DNA of 64,000 bases from JACVRW01 sp963734025 (GTDB lineage: Bacteria > Actinomycetota > Thermoleophilia > Solirubrobacterales > Thermoleophilaceae), in assembly GCA_963734025.1 (NCBI GenBank), contig CAVTFR010000021.1, forward strand, positions 186,001-250,000, read 5' to 3'. Positions 1 to 9,157 of this stretch are shown piece after piece. Positions within the stretch are counted from its first letter, which is position 1. The number at the start of each line of letters is the position of its first letter. The notes beneath the pieces are model-generated. The model saw only the letters and a list, made by a program, of their open reading frames with translations, was not told the DNA's origin and ran no database searches. The position numbers were made by a program, and so were the translations under genes.

Positions 1-1727
1 GTGAGGAGCCCTCCGACGCCTCCGCCGTCGATGTCGAGCCGGAGGACCCGGACATCGAGCTCGCGGCGGAGGAGGAGGCCGCGCTCGAGGCGGCCGTGAG
101 CGAGCAGCCCGTGGTCGCGACGGTCCCAGCCGCGGGGCCCGTTCAGGGCACGTTCGACCTCGATGGCGCCGTCCGCGGGCCGCTCACCGTGGCGGCCTGG
201 GCGGGGGACGAGGTGCTCGTCGCCGAGGCGGAGACGCTCGCCGCGTTCACGCTCGCCCGCGGCGAGCAGCCCATCGTGGCCCACGACTGGAAGACGATCG
301 CCACGGCGGACGAGCCCGCGCAGGCGCCGCGGCTCGAGCACGACACGATGGTCGCCGCCTATCTGATCGACCCGGCGCGGCGCGGCTACCCGCTCGACGA
401 GCTGGCGACGGAGTCGGGGGTGGGGGCGCAGGTCGAGGGCGCCGACGGCGTCGCCGAGCGCGCGGTGCTCACACGTGTGCTCGCCGAACGCCAGCGCGCG
501 CGGCTCGAGGAGGACGGGCTCACGCAGCTCTTCCACGAGATCGAGTTGCCGCTCGTCGACGTGCTCGTCGAGCTCGAACGCGCCGGCATCAAGCTCGACG
601 TGACGCGCCTGCAGGAGATCAGCCGCCGCTTCGCGCGGCGGGCGGAGGAGCTCGAGCGGCGCGTCTGGGAGCTCGCGGGGGAGGAGTTCACGATCGGATC
701 GCCGCAGCAGCTTGCGCCGATCCTGTTCGAGAAGCTCGGCCTGTCCCGCAAGCGCCGCGGCAAGACCGGCTACTCGACCGACGCCCGCGTCCTGCAGGCG
801 ATCCGCCACGAGCACGAGATCATCCCCGCGATCGAGGAGTGGCGTGAGGTCACGAAGCTCAAGTCGACCTACCTGGACGCGTTCCCCGACCTGATCGCGC
901 CCGACGGACGCCTCCACACCACCTTCAACCAGGCGGCGACGGCGACCGGGCGGCTGTCGAGCACCAACCCGAACCTGCAGAACATCCCGATCCGCACCGA
1001 GCAGGGTCGCGAGATCCGTGCCTGCTTCGTCGCCGAGAAGGGCTGCCGGCTCATCTCCGCCGACTACTCGCAGGTCGAGCTGCGGCTGCTGGCCCACATC
1101 GCCGACGAACCTGTCCTGAAGGAGATCTTCAGGCGCGGCGAGGACGTCCACACGGCGACCGCCGAGGCAATCCTCGGCGGCAGGACCGATCCCGGCACGC
1201 GCTCGAAGGCGAAGATGGTCAACTACGGGATCGTCTACGGCCTCTCCGCGTACGGGCTCGCCGACCGCCTCCAGATCCCGCAGGAGGAGGCACAGGAGTT
1301 CATCGACCGCTACCTCGAGCGCTTCCCGAAGGTCAAGCAGTTCATCGACGAGACGATCGAGCGGGCCCGCGAGGAGGGCCACGTGACCACGCTCTTCGGC
1401 CGCATCCGGCGCGTGCCGGAGCTGCGCTCGCGCCAGTTCCAGACGCGCTCGCTCGGCGAGCGGCTGGCCGTGAACATGGTCATCCAGGGGACGGCGGCAG
1501 ACATCATCAAGGTCGCGATGGTCCGCTGCCGCGACAGCCTGCGCGGCGCCGGGCTCGAGACGAAGCTCGTGCTCCAGATCCACGACGAGCTGCTCTTCGA
1601 GGGCCCGCGGGAGGAGGTCGAGCAGGCCTCCGAGATCGTGAGGCGCGAGATGGCCGGGGCGTTCGAGATGGACCCGCCGCTCGAGGTGGACGTGGGCTCG
1701 GGCGAGAACTGGCTCGAAGCCAAATGA
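1..1727 (+). CDS. polA: DNA polymerase I, C-terminal part (5' end outside window)
   Basis: Template-directed DNA polymerase used in repair and Okazaki-fragment processing. The reading frame is open from base 3 without a start, so the N-terminal 5'-nuclease domain lies upstream. Visible are a 3'-5'-exonuclease-like domain (to about residue 180 of the visible part) that lacks the usual Asp-x-Glu metal motif, so proofreading is probably absent, then a full family-A polymerase domain. Motif A is SADYSQVELRLLAHI, motif B is RSKAKMVNYGIVYG, and motif C is QIHDELLFE. Motif B has Tyr at the sugar-discriminating position (Phe in E. coli), as is known for several actinobacterial enzymes. The stop overlaps the next start (ATGA). 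Confidence 0.97.
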   Translation, partial: EEPSDASAVDVEPEDPDIELAAEEEAALEAAVSEQPVVATVPAAGPVQGTFDLDGAVRGPLTVAAWAGDEVLVAEAETLAAFTLARGEQPIVAHDWKTIATADEPAQAPRLEHDTMVAAYLIDPARRGYPLDELATESGVGAQVEGADGVAERAVLTRVLAERQRARLEEDGLTQLFHEIELPLVDVLVELERAGIKLDVTRLQEISRRFARRAEELERRVWELAGEEFTIGSPQQLAPILFEKLGLSRKRRGKTGYSTDARVLQAIRHEHEIIPAIEEWREVTKLKSTYLDAFPDLIAPDGRLHTTFNQAATATGRLSSTNPNLQNIPIRTEQGREIRACFVAEKGCRLISADYSQVELRLLAHIADEPVLKEIFRRGEDVHTATAEAILGGRTDPGTRSKAKMVNYGIVYGLSAYGLADRLQIPQEEAQEFIDRYLERFPKVKQFIDETIERAREEGHVTTLFGRIRRVPELRSRQFQTRSLGERLAVNMVIQGTAADIIKVAMVRCRDSLRGAGLETKLVLQIHDELLFEGPREEVEQASEIVRREMAGAFEMDPPLEVDVGSGENWLEAK

Positions 1728-2164
1728 GCAAGGAGGTCGCCGTCCTCGCCACCGTCGCGGCGGGCGGGGTGGTGGCCCTGCAGGCTCCGGCGAACAACGT
1801 CCTCTCGAAGTACCTCGGCAGCTTCGGCGCGGCCGTGGCCAGCTTCAGCGTCGGGCTGATCGTGATCGTCTTCGTGACGTTCGCCTTCGCCGGCGGCATC
1901 GAGACCGACGGGGCGGCGCCGCCCTGGTACTACTGGATCCTCGGCGGCGTCGGGGGCGTCGTGATCGTGACCGTCTCACTGATCGCGGTGCGCGAGCTGG
2001 GGGCGGGCGGCGTGACGGCGGCGACGATCGCGGGGCAGCTCGCGCTGTCGGTGGTGATCGACCGCATGGGCGTGCTCGGCCTGGACGAGCGTGCCATCAG
2101 CTGGCAGAAGCTGCTCGGCATCGGGCTGCTGGCCCTGGGCACGCTGCTCATCGTGCGGGAGTGA
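1724..2164 (+). CDS. DMT-superfamily permease, YdcZ/DUF606-like
   Basis: A 146-residue hydrophobic protein with about five membrane segments, the size and pattern of the single-repeat YdcZ (DUF606) branch of the drug/metabolite transporters. The N-terminal segment carries the family-like AAGGVVALQAPANNVLSK stretch, and the C-terminal segment ends in a short LLIVRE tail. It starts inside the polA stop (ATGA overlap), so it is translationally coupled to polA and is followed by a strong hairpin. These half-size transporters often work as pairs, but no partner is adjacent. Its substrate cannot be read from the sequence. Confidence 0.8.
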   Translation: MSKEVAVLATVAAGGVVALQAPANNVLSKYLGSFGAAVASFSVGLIVIVFVTFAFAGGIETDGAAPPWYYWILGGVGGVVIVTVSLIAVRELGAGGVTAATIAGQLALSVVIDRMGVLGLDERAISWQKLLGIGLLALGTLLIVRE

Positions 2165-2198
2165 GGAGCGCTGCACGCGGCCACCAACGCCGCCACGA

Positions 2199-2231
2199 CA
2201 CGATTCCGGCACTCCTGGTGCCGGAATCGTG
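2199..2231 (+). terminator. Perfect 14-bp hairpin, probable terminator
   Basis: Arms 2199-2212 and 2218-2231 are exact reverse complements around a 5-base loop. The hairpin lies 35 bases after the stop of the YdcZ-like gene and before the promoter of the next operon. There is no T-tract, which is common for hairpin terminators in GC-rich actinobacteria. Confidence 0.75.
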
Positions 2232-2249
2232 ATCTCGTCGAGGCCGCGG

Positions 2250-2278
2250 TTGACCTGAAATAATCGATTATCTAGGAT
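2250..2278 (+). promoter_or_regulatory. Sigma-70-type promoter of the left catabolic operon
   Basis: TTGACC (2250-2255), a 17-base spacer, then TAGGAT (2273-2278) is a good housekeeping promoter match. It is the only clear promoter before the gene at 2326, and an AGGAGG ribosome site lies just ahead of that ATG. The transcript would run into the 14-kb operon up to 16709. Confidence 0.65.
2260..2271. promoter_or_regulatory. 12-bp palindromic operator in the promoter spacer
   Basis: ATAATCGATTAT is a perfect palindrome lying between the -35 and -10 boxes, a classic repressor position. It stands out as AT-rich in GC-rich DNA. The binder is unknown: the GntR regulator at 9894 in this operon is one candidate. 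The CpG centre would also suit a LacI-type protein, although the outer bases differ from the TGCAA...TTGCA sites elsewhere in the window. Confidence 0.6.
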
Positions 2279-2325
2279 CGCGCGCGGGTAGGAAAGCAGC
2301 GCGGCAACCGAAGTCAGGAGGAGCG

Positions 2326-4054
2326 ATGGCCGTCACGAGCGCCGGCGAGGAGGTTCTCGGCAGCTTCCTCGGGAGCGACGAGTTCCCTATCGAGTGGGAG
2401 GAGGGCGAGCAGGAGCTCTTCTGGATCTACGACGACCTCCACTGCCCCAACCCGGTCTCCCCGATGTTCTTCGACATCGGCGGCTGGTGGCTCACCTGCG
2501 ACCACATGTTCCGGCGCTTCGGAACGCCCTTCGCGTGCGACTGGATTGCAAAGGAGATAAACGGCTACGTCTACACGGCGGCCGTGCCCGCCGACTCGCG
2601 CATCCACTCGGAGGCGACCGAGTACCAGTCGCGCTACGTCCCGCGTGTGCCGCGCGACCCCGAGCACCCGGCCAAGATCGGCGCCTACCTGGGCTGGGTC
2701 CTACCGCACTATGCCGAGAACTTCCTCGACTGGTGGCAGGACCGCCTGCGGCCGGAGATCGAGCGCAACTTCGAGTACCTCGACGGCTACGACACGGACG
2801 CCGCAGGCTTCATCGAGCTCGCAGTGCTGCTCGAGGACGCGATCGACATCCACGACCGTCACTGGAAGATCCACTGGATGCTCAACTTCGCCCAATTCGC
2901 CTCGACGCAGGCGCTCAACGCGCTGCTCGAGGAGGAGAAGGGGGAGGCCGCGGGGGCGCTGATGGGCCGCCTCCAGAGCTCGGTCGCGGACCGCAACTGG
3001 GATTCGATCGAGGACCTCTGGAGGATGAAGGAGGAGATCAAGGCAGATGCCGAGCTCTCCGCTGCCTTCGAGGGCGAGACCGCCGTGGACATCATGGCCG
3101 CGCTGGAGGGCTCGGAGGCCGGGCGGCGCTTCACGAGTGAGCGCATCGTGCCCCACCAGAAGTCATTCGGCTACAAGTCGATCTGGTCGCACGAGTTCGC
3201 CTTCAAGACCTGGCGGGAGGACCCGGCGCCGATGATCGAGGCGGTCCGTGGCTACCTCGCCACGGACTACGACTACCCGTCGAACATCGCCGGCGTCCGC
3301 GACGATCTCGAGGCGGCGAGGCGGGAGGCGCTCGAGGGCGTGGAGGGCGGCGAGCTGCAGGCGGCGCTCGAGCGCTCGCTCAGCATGAACCCGCTGACGC
3401 CCGACCATCACTTCTACATCGACCAGGGCACGAACGCGCGGCTGCGGCTCGTGCTGATGTCAATCGGCCGCAAGCTGGTCGACTCGCGCACGCTCGACGA
3501 CCCGGAGGACGTGATGTTCCTCCGCTACAACGAGCTGCGTCTGCTGATGGCCGACCAGGGTGCGCTCGACGCGCGCGCGACCGTCGGCGACCGCCGCGAC
3601 GCCCGCGAAGCGGCGTTCGAGAAGCGCCCGCCGTCGTGGGTGGGCACGGCCACGCAGACGGCGCTCGACTTCCCCTACAACGCGCTCTGGGGCTTCCCCG
3701 AGAAGTTCCACGCCGGCGAGCCGGCGACGACGCGGCGAGGTCAAGGGGCTGGCCGCGTCGCCGGGCGTCGTCGAGGGGCCCGCCCGCTACGTGACCTCGC
3801 TCGACGAGTTCGATCAGGTCCAGCAGGGCGAGATCCTCGTCTGCCGCATGACGAATCCGGCCTGGGTCGTCCTCTTCACGAAGATCACCGGCCTCGTGAC
3901 CGAGGCGGGCGGGGCGGTCTCGCACCCGGCCGTGGTCGCGCGCGAGTTCGGCATCCCGGCCGTCGTCGGCACGACGAACGCGGGCGAGCGGATCGCGACC
4001 GGGGACCGCGTGCGGGTGAACGGCAGCACCGGCGTCGTCGAGATTCTGGAGTGA
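2326..4054 (+). CDS. PEP-utilising dikinase-like protein, substrate and swivelling-His part (frameshifted at about 3736)
   Basis: About 575 residues after correction. Residues 1-465 form a domain beginning with a DDLHCPNPVSPMFF stretch, reminiscent of the acceptor-binding part of phenylphosphate synthase subunit 1 and rifampin phosphotransferase. The last 100 residues are a PEP-utiliser mobile domain with the phosphohistidine motif GGAVSHPAVVAREFGIPAVVG. There is no ATP-grasp domain; one is encoded separately at 11278 in the same operon, so the two probably form a split dikinase that phosphorylates a hydroxyl group using ATP. The reading frame moves by +1 near 3736; deleting one C restores a continuous protein, so a sequencing error is likely. 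It is first in the operon, with an AGGAGG site. Confidence 0.8.
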
Positions 4055-4055
4055 C

Positions 4056-4856
4056 GTGACCGATTGGCTCGCGCCGGAGAGCCTCGAGGAGGCGCTCGTG
4101 CTGCGCGCCGAGCACGGCGGCGACGCCACCGTGCTCGCGGGCGGGACGTTCCTCGGCATCCTGATGAACCAGGGCTTCCTCGCGCCCGACACGCTGCTCA
4201 GCCTGGGCCGCGTGCGCGGTCTCGACGAGATCGAGGTCGCGGATGGGGAGCTGCGGCTCGGGGCGATGGCGAGCCACCGCGCCGTCGAGCGCTCGGCGGT
4301 CGTGCGCGAAGGCTGGCCGGTGCTGGCACGGGCCTTCTCGCTCGTGGCAAGCCCGCGCGTGCGCAATCAGGCGACCGTCGGCGGCGTGCTCGCCGATGCC
4401 GACTACGCCTCCGACCCGCCGGCCGTCCTCACCGCGCTGGGCGCGCGAGCGCTCCTGCGCTCGGCGCGCGGCCGGCGTGAGGTCGGCATGGACGAGCTGA
4501 TCCGCGGCCACTACGAGACCTGCATCGCGGACGACGAGCTGCTCGTCGAGGTGCGCGTGCCGCCCTGCCCGGAGCGGGCCGTCTACCGCAAGTTCCGCTC
4601 GCGCTCGAGCGAGGACCGGCCGTGCGTGGCGGTTGCGGCAGTCCGCGGCGAGGCGGGCCTGCGCGTCGTGGTCGGCGCGGTGGCCGGTCGCCCACAGGAG
4701 CTGCCGGAGGTCTGCGCGAACGGCGCCGGCCCTGCGGAGATCGGGCGCGCCTACGCCGAGGCGATCGAGCCGATGAGCGACTCGCGCGGCAGCGCCGCGT
4801 ACCGGCGCCGGGTGATCGGCGTCGAGGTGCGACGGGCGCTGGAGGCGCTCGGGTGA
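4056..4856 (+). CDS. Molybdenum hydroxylase FAD-binding subunit (CoxM/XdhB-like), cluster 1
   Basis: The 266-residue medium subunit carries electrons between FAD and the iron-sulphur subunit in xanthine-dehydrogenase-family enzymes. The N-terminal FAD-binding fold shows the AGGTFLGILMNQG loop near residue 30 and the second flavin loop TVGGVLADADYASDPPAVL near residue 108. A CO-dehydrogenase-flavoprotein C-terminal region follows. GTG start one base after the preceding stop; the end overlaps the large subunit gene by 4 bases. The gene order here is M-L-S. Confidence 0.9.
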   Translation: MTDWLAPESLEEALVLRAEHGGDATVLAGGTFLGILMNQGFLAPDTLLSLGRVRGLDEIEVADGELRLGAMASHRAVERSAVVREGWPVLARAFSLVASPRVRNQATVGGVLADADYASDPPAVLTALGARALLRSARGRREVGMDELIRGHYETCIADDELLVEVRVPPCPERAVYRKFRSRSSEDRPCVAVAAVRGEAGLRVVVGAVAGRPQELPEVCANGAGPAEIGRAYAEAIEPMSDSRGSAAYRRRVIGVEVRRALEALG

Positions 4857-6889
4857 GGCTCGTCGACTACGCCCACGACGCCGCGGCCGAGGACATGTGG
4901 CACGCCGCCTTCGTGCGCTCGCCGCACCCGCACGCGCGAGTGCTCGCGATCGATCTGGCCGCGCTCCCGGCGGACTGCGTTGCGCTCCTGCCCGACGACA
5001 CGGCGGGCCTCGGCCGCTACGGCTGCCAGCTGAAGGACCAGGACGTGCTCGCCGACCCGGCGCGCTTCATCGGCGACATCGTCGCCGCCGTGGCCGCGCC
5101 CACCCCGGCCGCGGCACGCGCAGCCGCGCGGACGCTCAGCGTGAGCTACGAGGAGCTCCCCTCGGTGTTCGATCCGCTGGACGCGGTGGCCGAGGGCGCG
5201 CCGCTTCTGCACCCGTCCAGCGGCAGCTCCGCGGACGACGCCGTCTCGATCGGGGTGCGCCCGCTCGCAGGCACGAACGTCTGCCATCGCTTCCGGCTCG
5301 TGCAGGGCGACGACGAGCGCGGCTTCGCGGACGCGGACGTCGTCGTCGAGGAGACGTTCCGCACGGCGGGCGCCCAGCACGCGCCGATGGAGCCGCACGC
5401 GACGCTCGCCCGCTGGACGGAGGACGGCCGGCTCGAGCTCGTGACCGGCACTCAGACGCCGTTCAACCTGCGCGACGACCTCGCGGGCGTCTTCGGCCTC
5501 GATCCCGAGCACATCCGCGTGATCGCGCCGCCGATGGGCGGCTCCTTCGGCGCGAAGACGTTCACGCGCCTCGAGGCCGTCGTCGCTTGCCTCGCCCGCA
5601 AGGCCGAGCGGCCGGTCAAGGCCGTGCTCGAGCGCTCGGAGGAGTTCGTCACGCTCGGCCGCCACCCGGCGGTGGTTCGCGTGAAGGTGGGCGCCGCGCG
5701 GGACGGCACGCTCGTTGCGAAGCGGCTCGACTGCTGGGCGGACACCGGCGCGTACGCCGACTGCGGCCCGGGCGTCGCGACCAAGATGGGCTACGCCGGC
5801 GTGGGGCCGTACCGGATCCCGCACGTGCGTGTGGACTCGCTCGCGGTCTACACGAACCTGCCGCCCAACGGCGCATTCCGTGGCTACGGCGCCACGCAGT
5901 CGGTGTGGGCGAGCGAGCGCGCGATGGACATGCTCGCCGAGCGCCTCGAGATGAGCCCACTCGAGCTGCGACTGCGCAACCTGCTGCGCGACGGCGACCG
6001 CTTCGCCACCGGCGAGACGATGCACGACGTCCACTTCGAGGACTGCCTGCGCGCGGCTGCCGAGGCCGTCGGCTACGAGGACGACCCGCGCGGGAAGGGC
6101 CTGTGCGTGCTGCTCAAGGGCATGCAGACCCCGAGCCGCGCCGCGATCTCCGTCGAGCGCACCCCGGTCGGCTACACGATCCGAAGCGCGTCGTGCGAGA
6201 TGGGCCAGGGGGTGCGCGACTCGCTGCGCCTCCAGGGCGCCACGCTGCTCGGCTGCGAGCCGGGCCAGATCGAGGTTCCGGACCCGGACACGGACAGCTC
6301 GCCGTTCGACACGCGCACGACGTCGAGCCGCTCGACCTACATGATGGGCATGGCGCTTCGCGAGGCCGTCCGCGATCTGGGCTCGAATGGCGGCGAGCGC
6401 GGCTACGGCGAGATCGTGAACGAGGGCGGGCTCGACCCGGACACGGGCCAGGGAGTCGCCTCGACGCACTGGCATCAGGGCGCGGCCGCCGCCGAGGTGA
6501 GCCTCGACGAGGAGACCGGCGAGCTGACGGTTGAGCGGCTCCATGCGGCCGTCTACGCGGGCCGGGTCGTGGACCGCCCCGGCGCCGAGCTGCAGAACGA
6601 GGGCTCGATGATCATGGGGCTCGGCACCGCGCTGCTCGAGTCGGTCGAGCACGCCGGGGGTCAGATCACCAACGCGAACCTGTCCGACTACTGCCTGCCG
6701 GCGCTCGGCGACCTCCCGCGCTCGATGACCCACGAGCTGATCGAGAGCGACGGCGCCGATCCGCACGGCCTCGGCGAGACGGCGCTGCCGCCGGTGCCGG
6801 CGGCGATCGGCAACGCGCTCGGCTCGCTCGGCGTGCAGCTGACCGAGCTGCCGATGACCGCCGAGCGCGTGCTGGAGGCCGCCGCATGA
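4853..6889 (+). CDS. Molybdenum hydroxylase large (Mo-pterin) subunit, cluster 1
   Basis: A 678-residue aldehyde-oxidase/xanthine-dehydrogenase-type catalytic subunit. Visible cofactor loops are MGGSFGAKTF, GAFRGYGATQ, MGQGVRDSLRLQ, and the catalytic Glu loop GLGETALPPVPAAIGNAL near the C-terminus. It lacks the AYXCSFR loop of true CO dehydrogenase, so a C-H hydroxylase or dehydrogenase of an organic substrate is more likely. It starts (GTG overlapping the previous stop) directly at the AFVRSPHPHAR region, so it is shorter at the N-terminus than most relatives (often 750 or more residues). Substrate unknown; neighbouring ring-opening-type hydrolases suggest a cyclic compound. Confidence 0.9.
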   Translation: MRLVDYAHDAAAEDMWHAAFVRSPHPHARVLAIDLAALPADCVALLPDDTAGLGRYGCQLKDQDVLADPARFIGDIVAAVAAPTPAAARAAARTLSVSYEELPSVFDPLDAVAEGAPLLHPSSGSSADDAVSIGVRPLAGTNVCHRFRLVQGDDERGFADADVVVEETFRTAGAQHAPMEPHATLARWTEDGRLELVTGTQTPFNLRDDLAGVFGLDPEHIRVIAPPMGGSFGAKTFTRLEAVVACLARKAERPVKAVLERSEEFVTLGRHPAVVRVKVGAARDGTLVAKRLDCWADTGAYADCGPGVATKMGYAGVGPYRIPHVRVDSLAVYTNLPPNGAFRGYGATQSVWASERAMDMLAERLEMSPLELRLRNLLRDGDRFATGETMHDVHFEDCLRAAAEAVGYEDDPRGKGLCVLLKGMQTPSRAAISVERTPVGYTIRSASCEMGQGVRDSLRLQGATLLGCEPGQIEVPDPDTDSSPFDTRTTSSRSTYMMGMALREAVRDLGSNGGERGYGEIVNEGGLDPDTGQGVASTHWHQGAAAAEVSLDEETGELTVERLHAAVYAGRVVDRPGAELQNEGSMIMGLGTALLESVEHAGGQITNANLSDYCLPALGDLPRSMTHELIESDGADPHGLGETALPPVPAAIGNALGSLGVQLTELPMTAERVLEAAA

Positions 6890-7326
6890 GGCTCGAGCTG
6901 ACGCTCAATGAGCGTCCGGCTGCGCTCGAGTGCGAGCCCGACGAGATGATCCTCAGCGTCCTGCGCCGCGAGGGGCTCGGGAGCGTGCGCGCGACGTGCG
7001 GGATCGGCGTCTGCGGCGCCTGCACGGTCCTCCTCGACGGCGAGCCGGTGTCGGGCTGCCTGCTGCTGGCCGGCCAGGCCGCGGGCCGTGAGCTCACCAC
7101 CGTCGAGGGCCTGCCGGCGGAGCACCCGGTGCCCATGGCCTTCGAGGCGGAGCACGCCTTCCAGTGCGGTTGGTGCACGCCCGGCATGGTGCTGACCGCC
7201 AAGCGCCTGCTCGAGGAGAACCCCGAGCCGAGTGACGAGGAGATCGCCGAGGGACTCGGCGGCAATCTCTGCCGCTGTGGTTGCTACGTGAAGATCCGCG
7301 CGGCCGTGCGGAGGGCCGCCGCGTGA
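6886..7326 (+). CDS. Molybdenum hydroxylase 2Fe-2S subunit (CoxS-like), cluster 1
   Basis: A 146-residue small subunit. It carries the plant-ferredoxin-type cluster motif CGIGVCGACTV with the fourth Cys in SGC, and the helical-domain cluster in QCGWCTPG and NLCRCGCY. Length and motif spacing are standard for the family. It passes electrons from the Mo site to FAD. It overlaps both neighbours by 4 bases, completing the three-subunit enzyme 4056-7326. Confidence 0.93.
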   Translation: MRLELTLNERPAALECEPDEMILSVLRREGLGSVRATCGIGVCGACTVLLDGEPVSGCLLLAGQAAGRELTTVEGLPAEHPVPMAFEAEHAFQCGWCTPGMVLTAKRLLEENPEPSDEEIAEGLGGNLCRCGCYVKIRAAVRRAAA

Positions 7327-8166
7327 GGCTCGTGACCTACGACGCCGGAACGGGGCCGCGCGTGGGAGTGCTCGACGGCGAGCGCGTGCTCGACGCGGGC
7401 TTCGATGGCGACATGGTCGCGTTCATCGAGGCGGGCGCCCCTGCCGGCGATCGGCGTGAGGTGGGAGGCGACGCGCGGCTGCTCGCTCCGCTGCGTCCAC
7501 GCTCGCTGCGTGACTTCCTCGCCTTCGAGGGCCACATGAAGGCTGCGCTTGGCCGTCTGGGCCGCCCGATTCCGGACGAGTGGTACGAGGTCCCCGCCTA
7601 CTACAAGGGCATGCCGGACACCGTGATCGGCCCGGAGGACGAGATCCCGTGGCCGTCATGGACGGAGCGCCTCGACCACGAGCTCGAGCTGGCCTGCGTG
7701 ATCGGCAGCCGCTGCCGCGACGTCGGTGCGGCGGACGCGCCGAAGTTCATCTTCGGCTACACGATCTGGAACGACGTCTCGGCCCGCGACGTCCAGGGGC
7801 GCGAGCTGCCGATAGGGATGGGCCCCGGCAAGGCGAAGGACTGGGACGGCTCGAACGTCCTCGGGCCCTGTCTCGTGACCGCGGACGAAGCTCGACGCGG
7901 GCGCGCTTCCGATGAGCGTGCGCGTGAACGGCGAGACCTGGGGCGAGGACTCGAGCGCCTCGATGCACCACGGCTTCGGCGACATGATCGCGTACGCCTC
8001 GCGCAGCCAGACGCTCTACCCGGGCGAGCTGTTCGGGTCCGGGACGGCGGCGGGCGGGTCCGGGCTCGAGCTCGACCGCCTGCTCGCGCCGGGCGACGTC
8101 GTAGAGCTCGAGATCGAGGGGATCGGAGTGCTCAGAAACCGAATCGGAGCGAAGGGAGCGGGCTGA
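7323..8166 (+). CDS. Fumarylacetoacetate hydrolase-family protein (one-base frameshift at about 7889)
   Basis: A member of the FAH superfamily of metal-dependent hydrolases, hydratases and decarboxylases acting on 1,3-dicarbonyl or 2-oxo-4-enoate type intermediates, common in ring-cleavage pathways. Conserved blocks visible are HELELACVIG, NDVSARDVQG and KDWDGSNVLGPCLVT, then after the shift NGETWGEDSSASMHHGFGDM and a C-terminal VELEIEGIG block. One extra A at 7888-7889 breaks the frame; removing it gives a normal 280-residue protein. GTG start overlaps the upstream stop. Confidence 0.85.
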
Positions 8167-8480
8167 TGGCCTTTGTCGTGTCGGCGCTGTGGAGGGCGAA
8201 CGAAGGGGAGGGAGACCGCATCGCGCGGATCATCGAGGAGCTGACGCCGCTCTCGCGGGGCGAGCCCGGCAACCTCTTCTACCAGGGCCACCGCTCGCCG
8301 GACGACCCGCGGCTCTTCTACCTCTACGAGCAGTACGTCGACGAGGAGGGGTACCAGGCCCACCAGGACACGGAGCACTTCCAGCGGCTCGTCGTCGGCG
8401 AGGCGATCCCGAACCTGGAGTCGCGCGAGCGGGCCTTCTACGACACGATGGTCGACGAGCGCGGAGGGTTTACGCGTTGA
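8166..8480 (+). CDS. Antibiotic-biosynthesis-monooxygenase (ABM) domain protein
   Basis: A 104-residue dimeric alpha/beta-barrel-type protein. The pattern FVVSALWRANEGEGDRI, GNLFYQGHRS, FYLYEQYVDEEGYQAHQDTEH is typical of the ABM/YgiN group, whose members oxidise quinol-like or polyketide substrates without a cofactor, though many have unknown function. ATG overlaps the FAH stop (TGATG). Its position between FAH and cyclase-family genes supports a role in the same catabolic route. Confidence 0.8.
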   Translation: MAFVVSALWRANEGEGDRIARIIEELTPLSRGEPGNLFYQGHRSPDDPRLFYLYEQYVDEEGYQAHQDTEHFQRLVVGEAIPNLESRERAFYDTMVDERGGFTR

Positions 8481-9157
8481 GTCGGATCGTCGACCTCAGC
8501 CCGACCGTTCCCGAGGGCTTTCGCGGGCCGCCGTCCACCGACGCCGGCGTGAGCTTCGAGGTCCGCACGAAGCCCGGCTATTGGCAGTCCTCGCACGCGG
8601 CGTTCAGCGTCCACACGGGCTGCCACGTCGAGTCCGAGCTGCATGTGGTCGAGGAGGGGCGCGCGATCGACGCGCTCCCGCTCGAGCGCGTGATCGGCAG
8701 CGCCGTCGTGCTCGACCTGACGCCGCCCGAGGAGTGCGGGTCGATCGGGACGGATGCGCTCGACGCTGCCGCGGTTCGGCTCGCGGCTGCGGGTGAGGAG
8801 ATCAACGCCGCCGACATCGTCCTGCTGCACAGCGGCTGGGCCGACGCGGCGATGGGCTCGCCCGACTACTTCCGGCGCTCACCGGGCCTCACGGCGGACG
8901 CCGCCGAGTGGCTCGTGGCGCGCGAGCCGCGCTGCGTCGGCTGCGACTTCTTCGAGGAGCCGGCGGCGCGCGAGCCGGGCTGGGAGGCGCCGGACTTCGT
9001 GGTGCACCGGGCGATCCTGGGGGCCGGGGTGCCGCTCGTCGAGGGGCTCGTCGGCCTCGGTGCGCTGCCTCCGCGCTGCGAGTTCTTCGCTCCGTTCTTC
9101 AAGTTCGGGGGCATCGAGGCCGCCCCGGCGCGCGCGTTTGCGATGGTGCCCGCATGA
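8477..9157 (+). CDS. Cyclase-family (kynurenine formamidase-like) protein 1
   Basis: A 226-residue member of the metal-dependent cyclase/kynurenine-formamidase fold. The family metal motif HxGTHxDxxxH appears as HTGCHVESELH, with Cys for Thr and Glu for the usual Asp, so activity or metal preference may differ. TTG start inside the preceding stop. It is the first of three cyclase-fold domains in this operon; such enzymes hydrolyse amides or lactone-like rings. Confidence 0.82.
   Translation: MSRIVDLSPTVPEGFRGPPSTDAGVSFEVRTKPGYWQSSHAAFSVHTGCHVESELHVVEEGRAIDALPLERVIGSAVVLDLTPPEECGSIGTDALDAAAVRLAAAGEEINAADIVLLHSGWADAAMGSPDYFRRSPGLTADAAEWLVAREPRCVGCDFFEEPAAREPGWEAPDFVVHRAILGAGVPLVEGLVGLGALPPRCEFFAPFFKFGGIEAAPARAFAMVPA

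Noticed and set aside
2260..2271. Including ATAATCGATTAT in the same regulon as the TGCAA...TTGCA sites
   Set aside because: Only the central AATCGATT agrees; the outer half-site bases differ on both sides, so it is listed separately.
2326..4054. Calling the dikinase-like gene, FAH, LivM/LivG, MFS, Gfo/Idh and M24 genes pseudogenes
   Set aside because: Each has a single repairable indel of the same type, with full conservation on both sides, and rpsA shows the same defect. Sequence error is the simpler explanation.
4751..6766. Long minus-strand frame opposite the Mo-hydroxylase large subunit
   Set aside because: No recognisable motif, composition biased to His/Arg/Val, and the plus-strand frame has all cofactor loops. 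Treated as a shadow frame.
4056..7326. Carbon monoxide dehydrogenase
   Set aside because: Neither large subunit has the AYXCSFR loop of true CO dehydrogenase; the visible loops are GAFRGYG and GPYRGAG.
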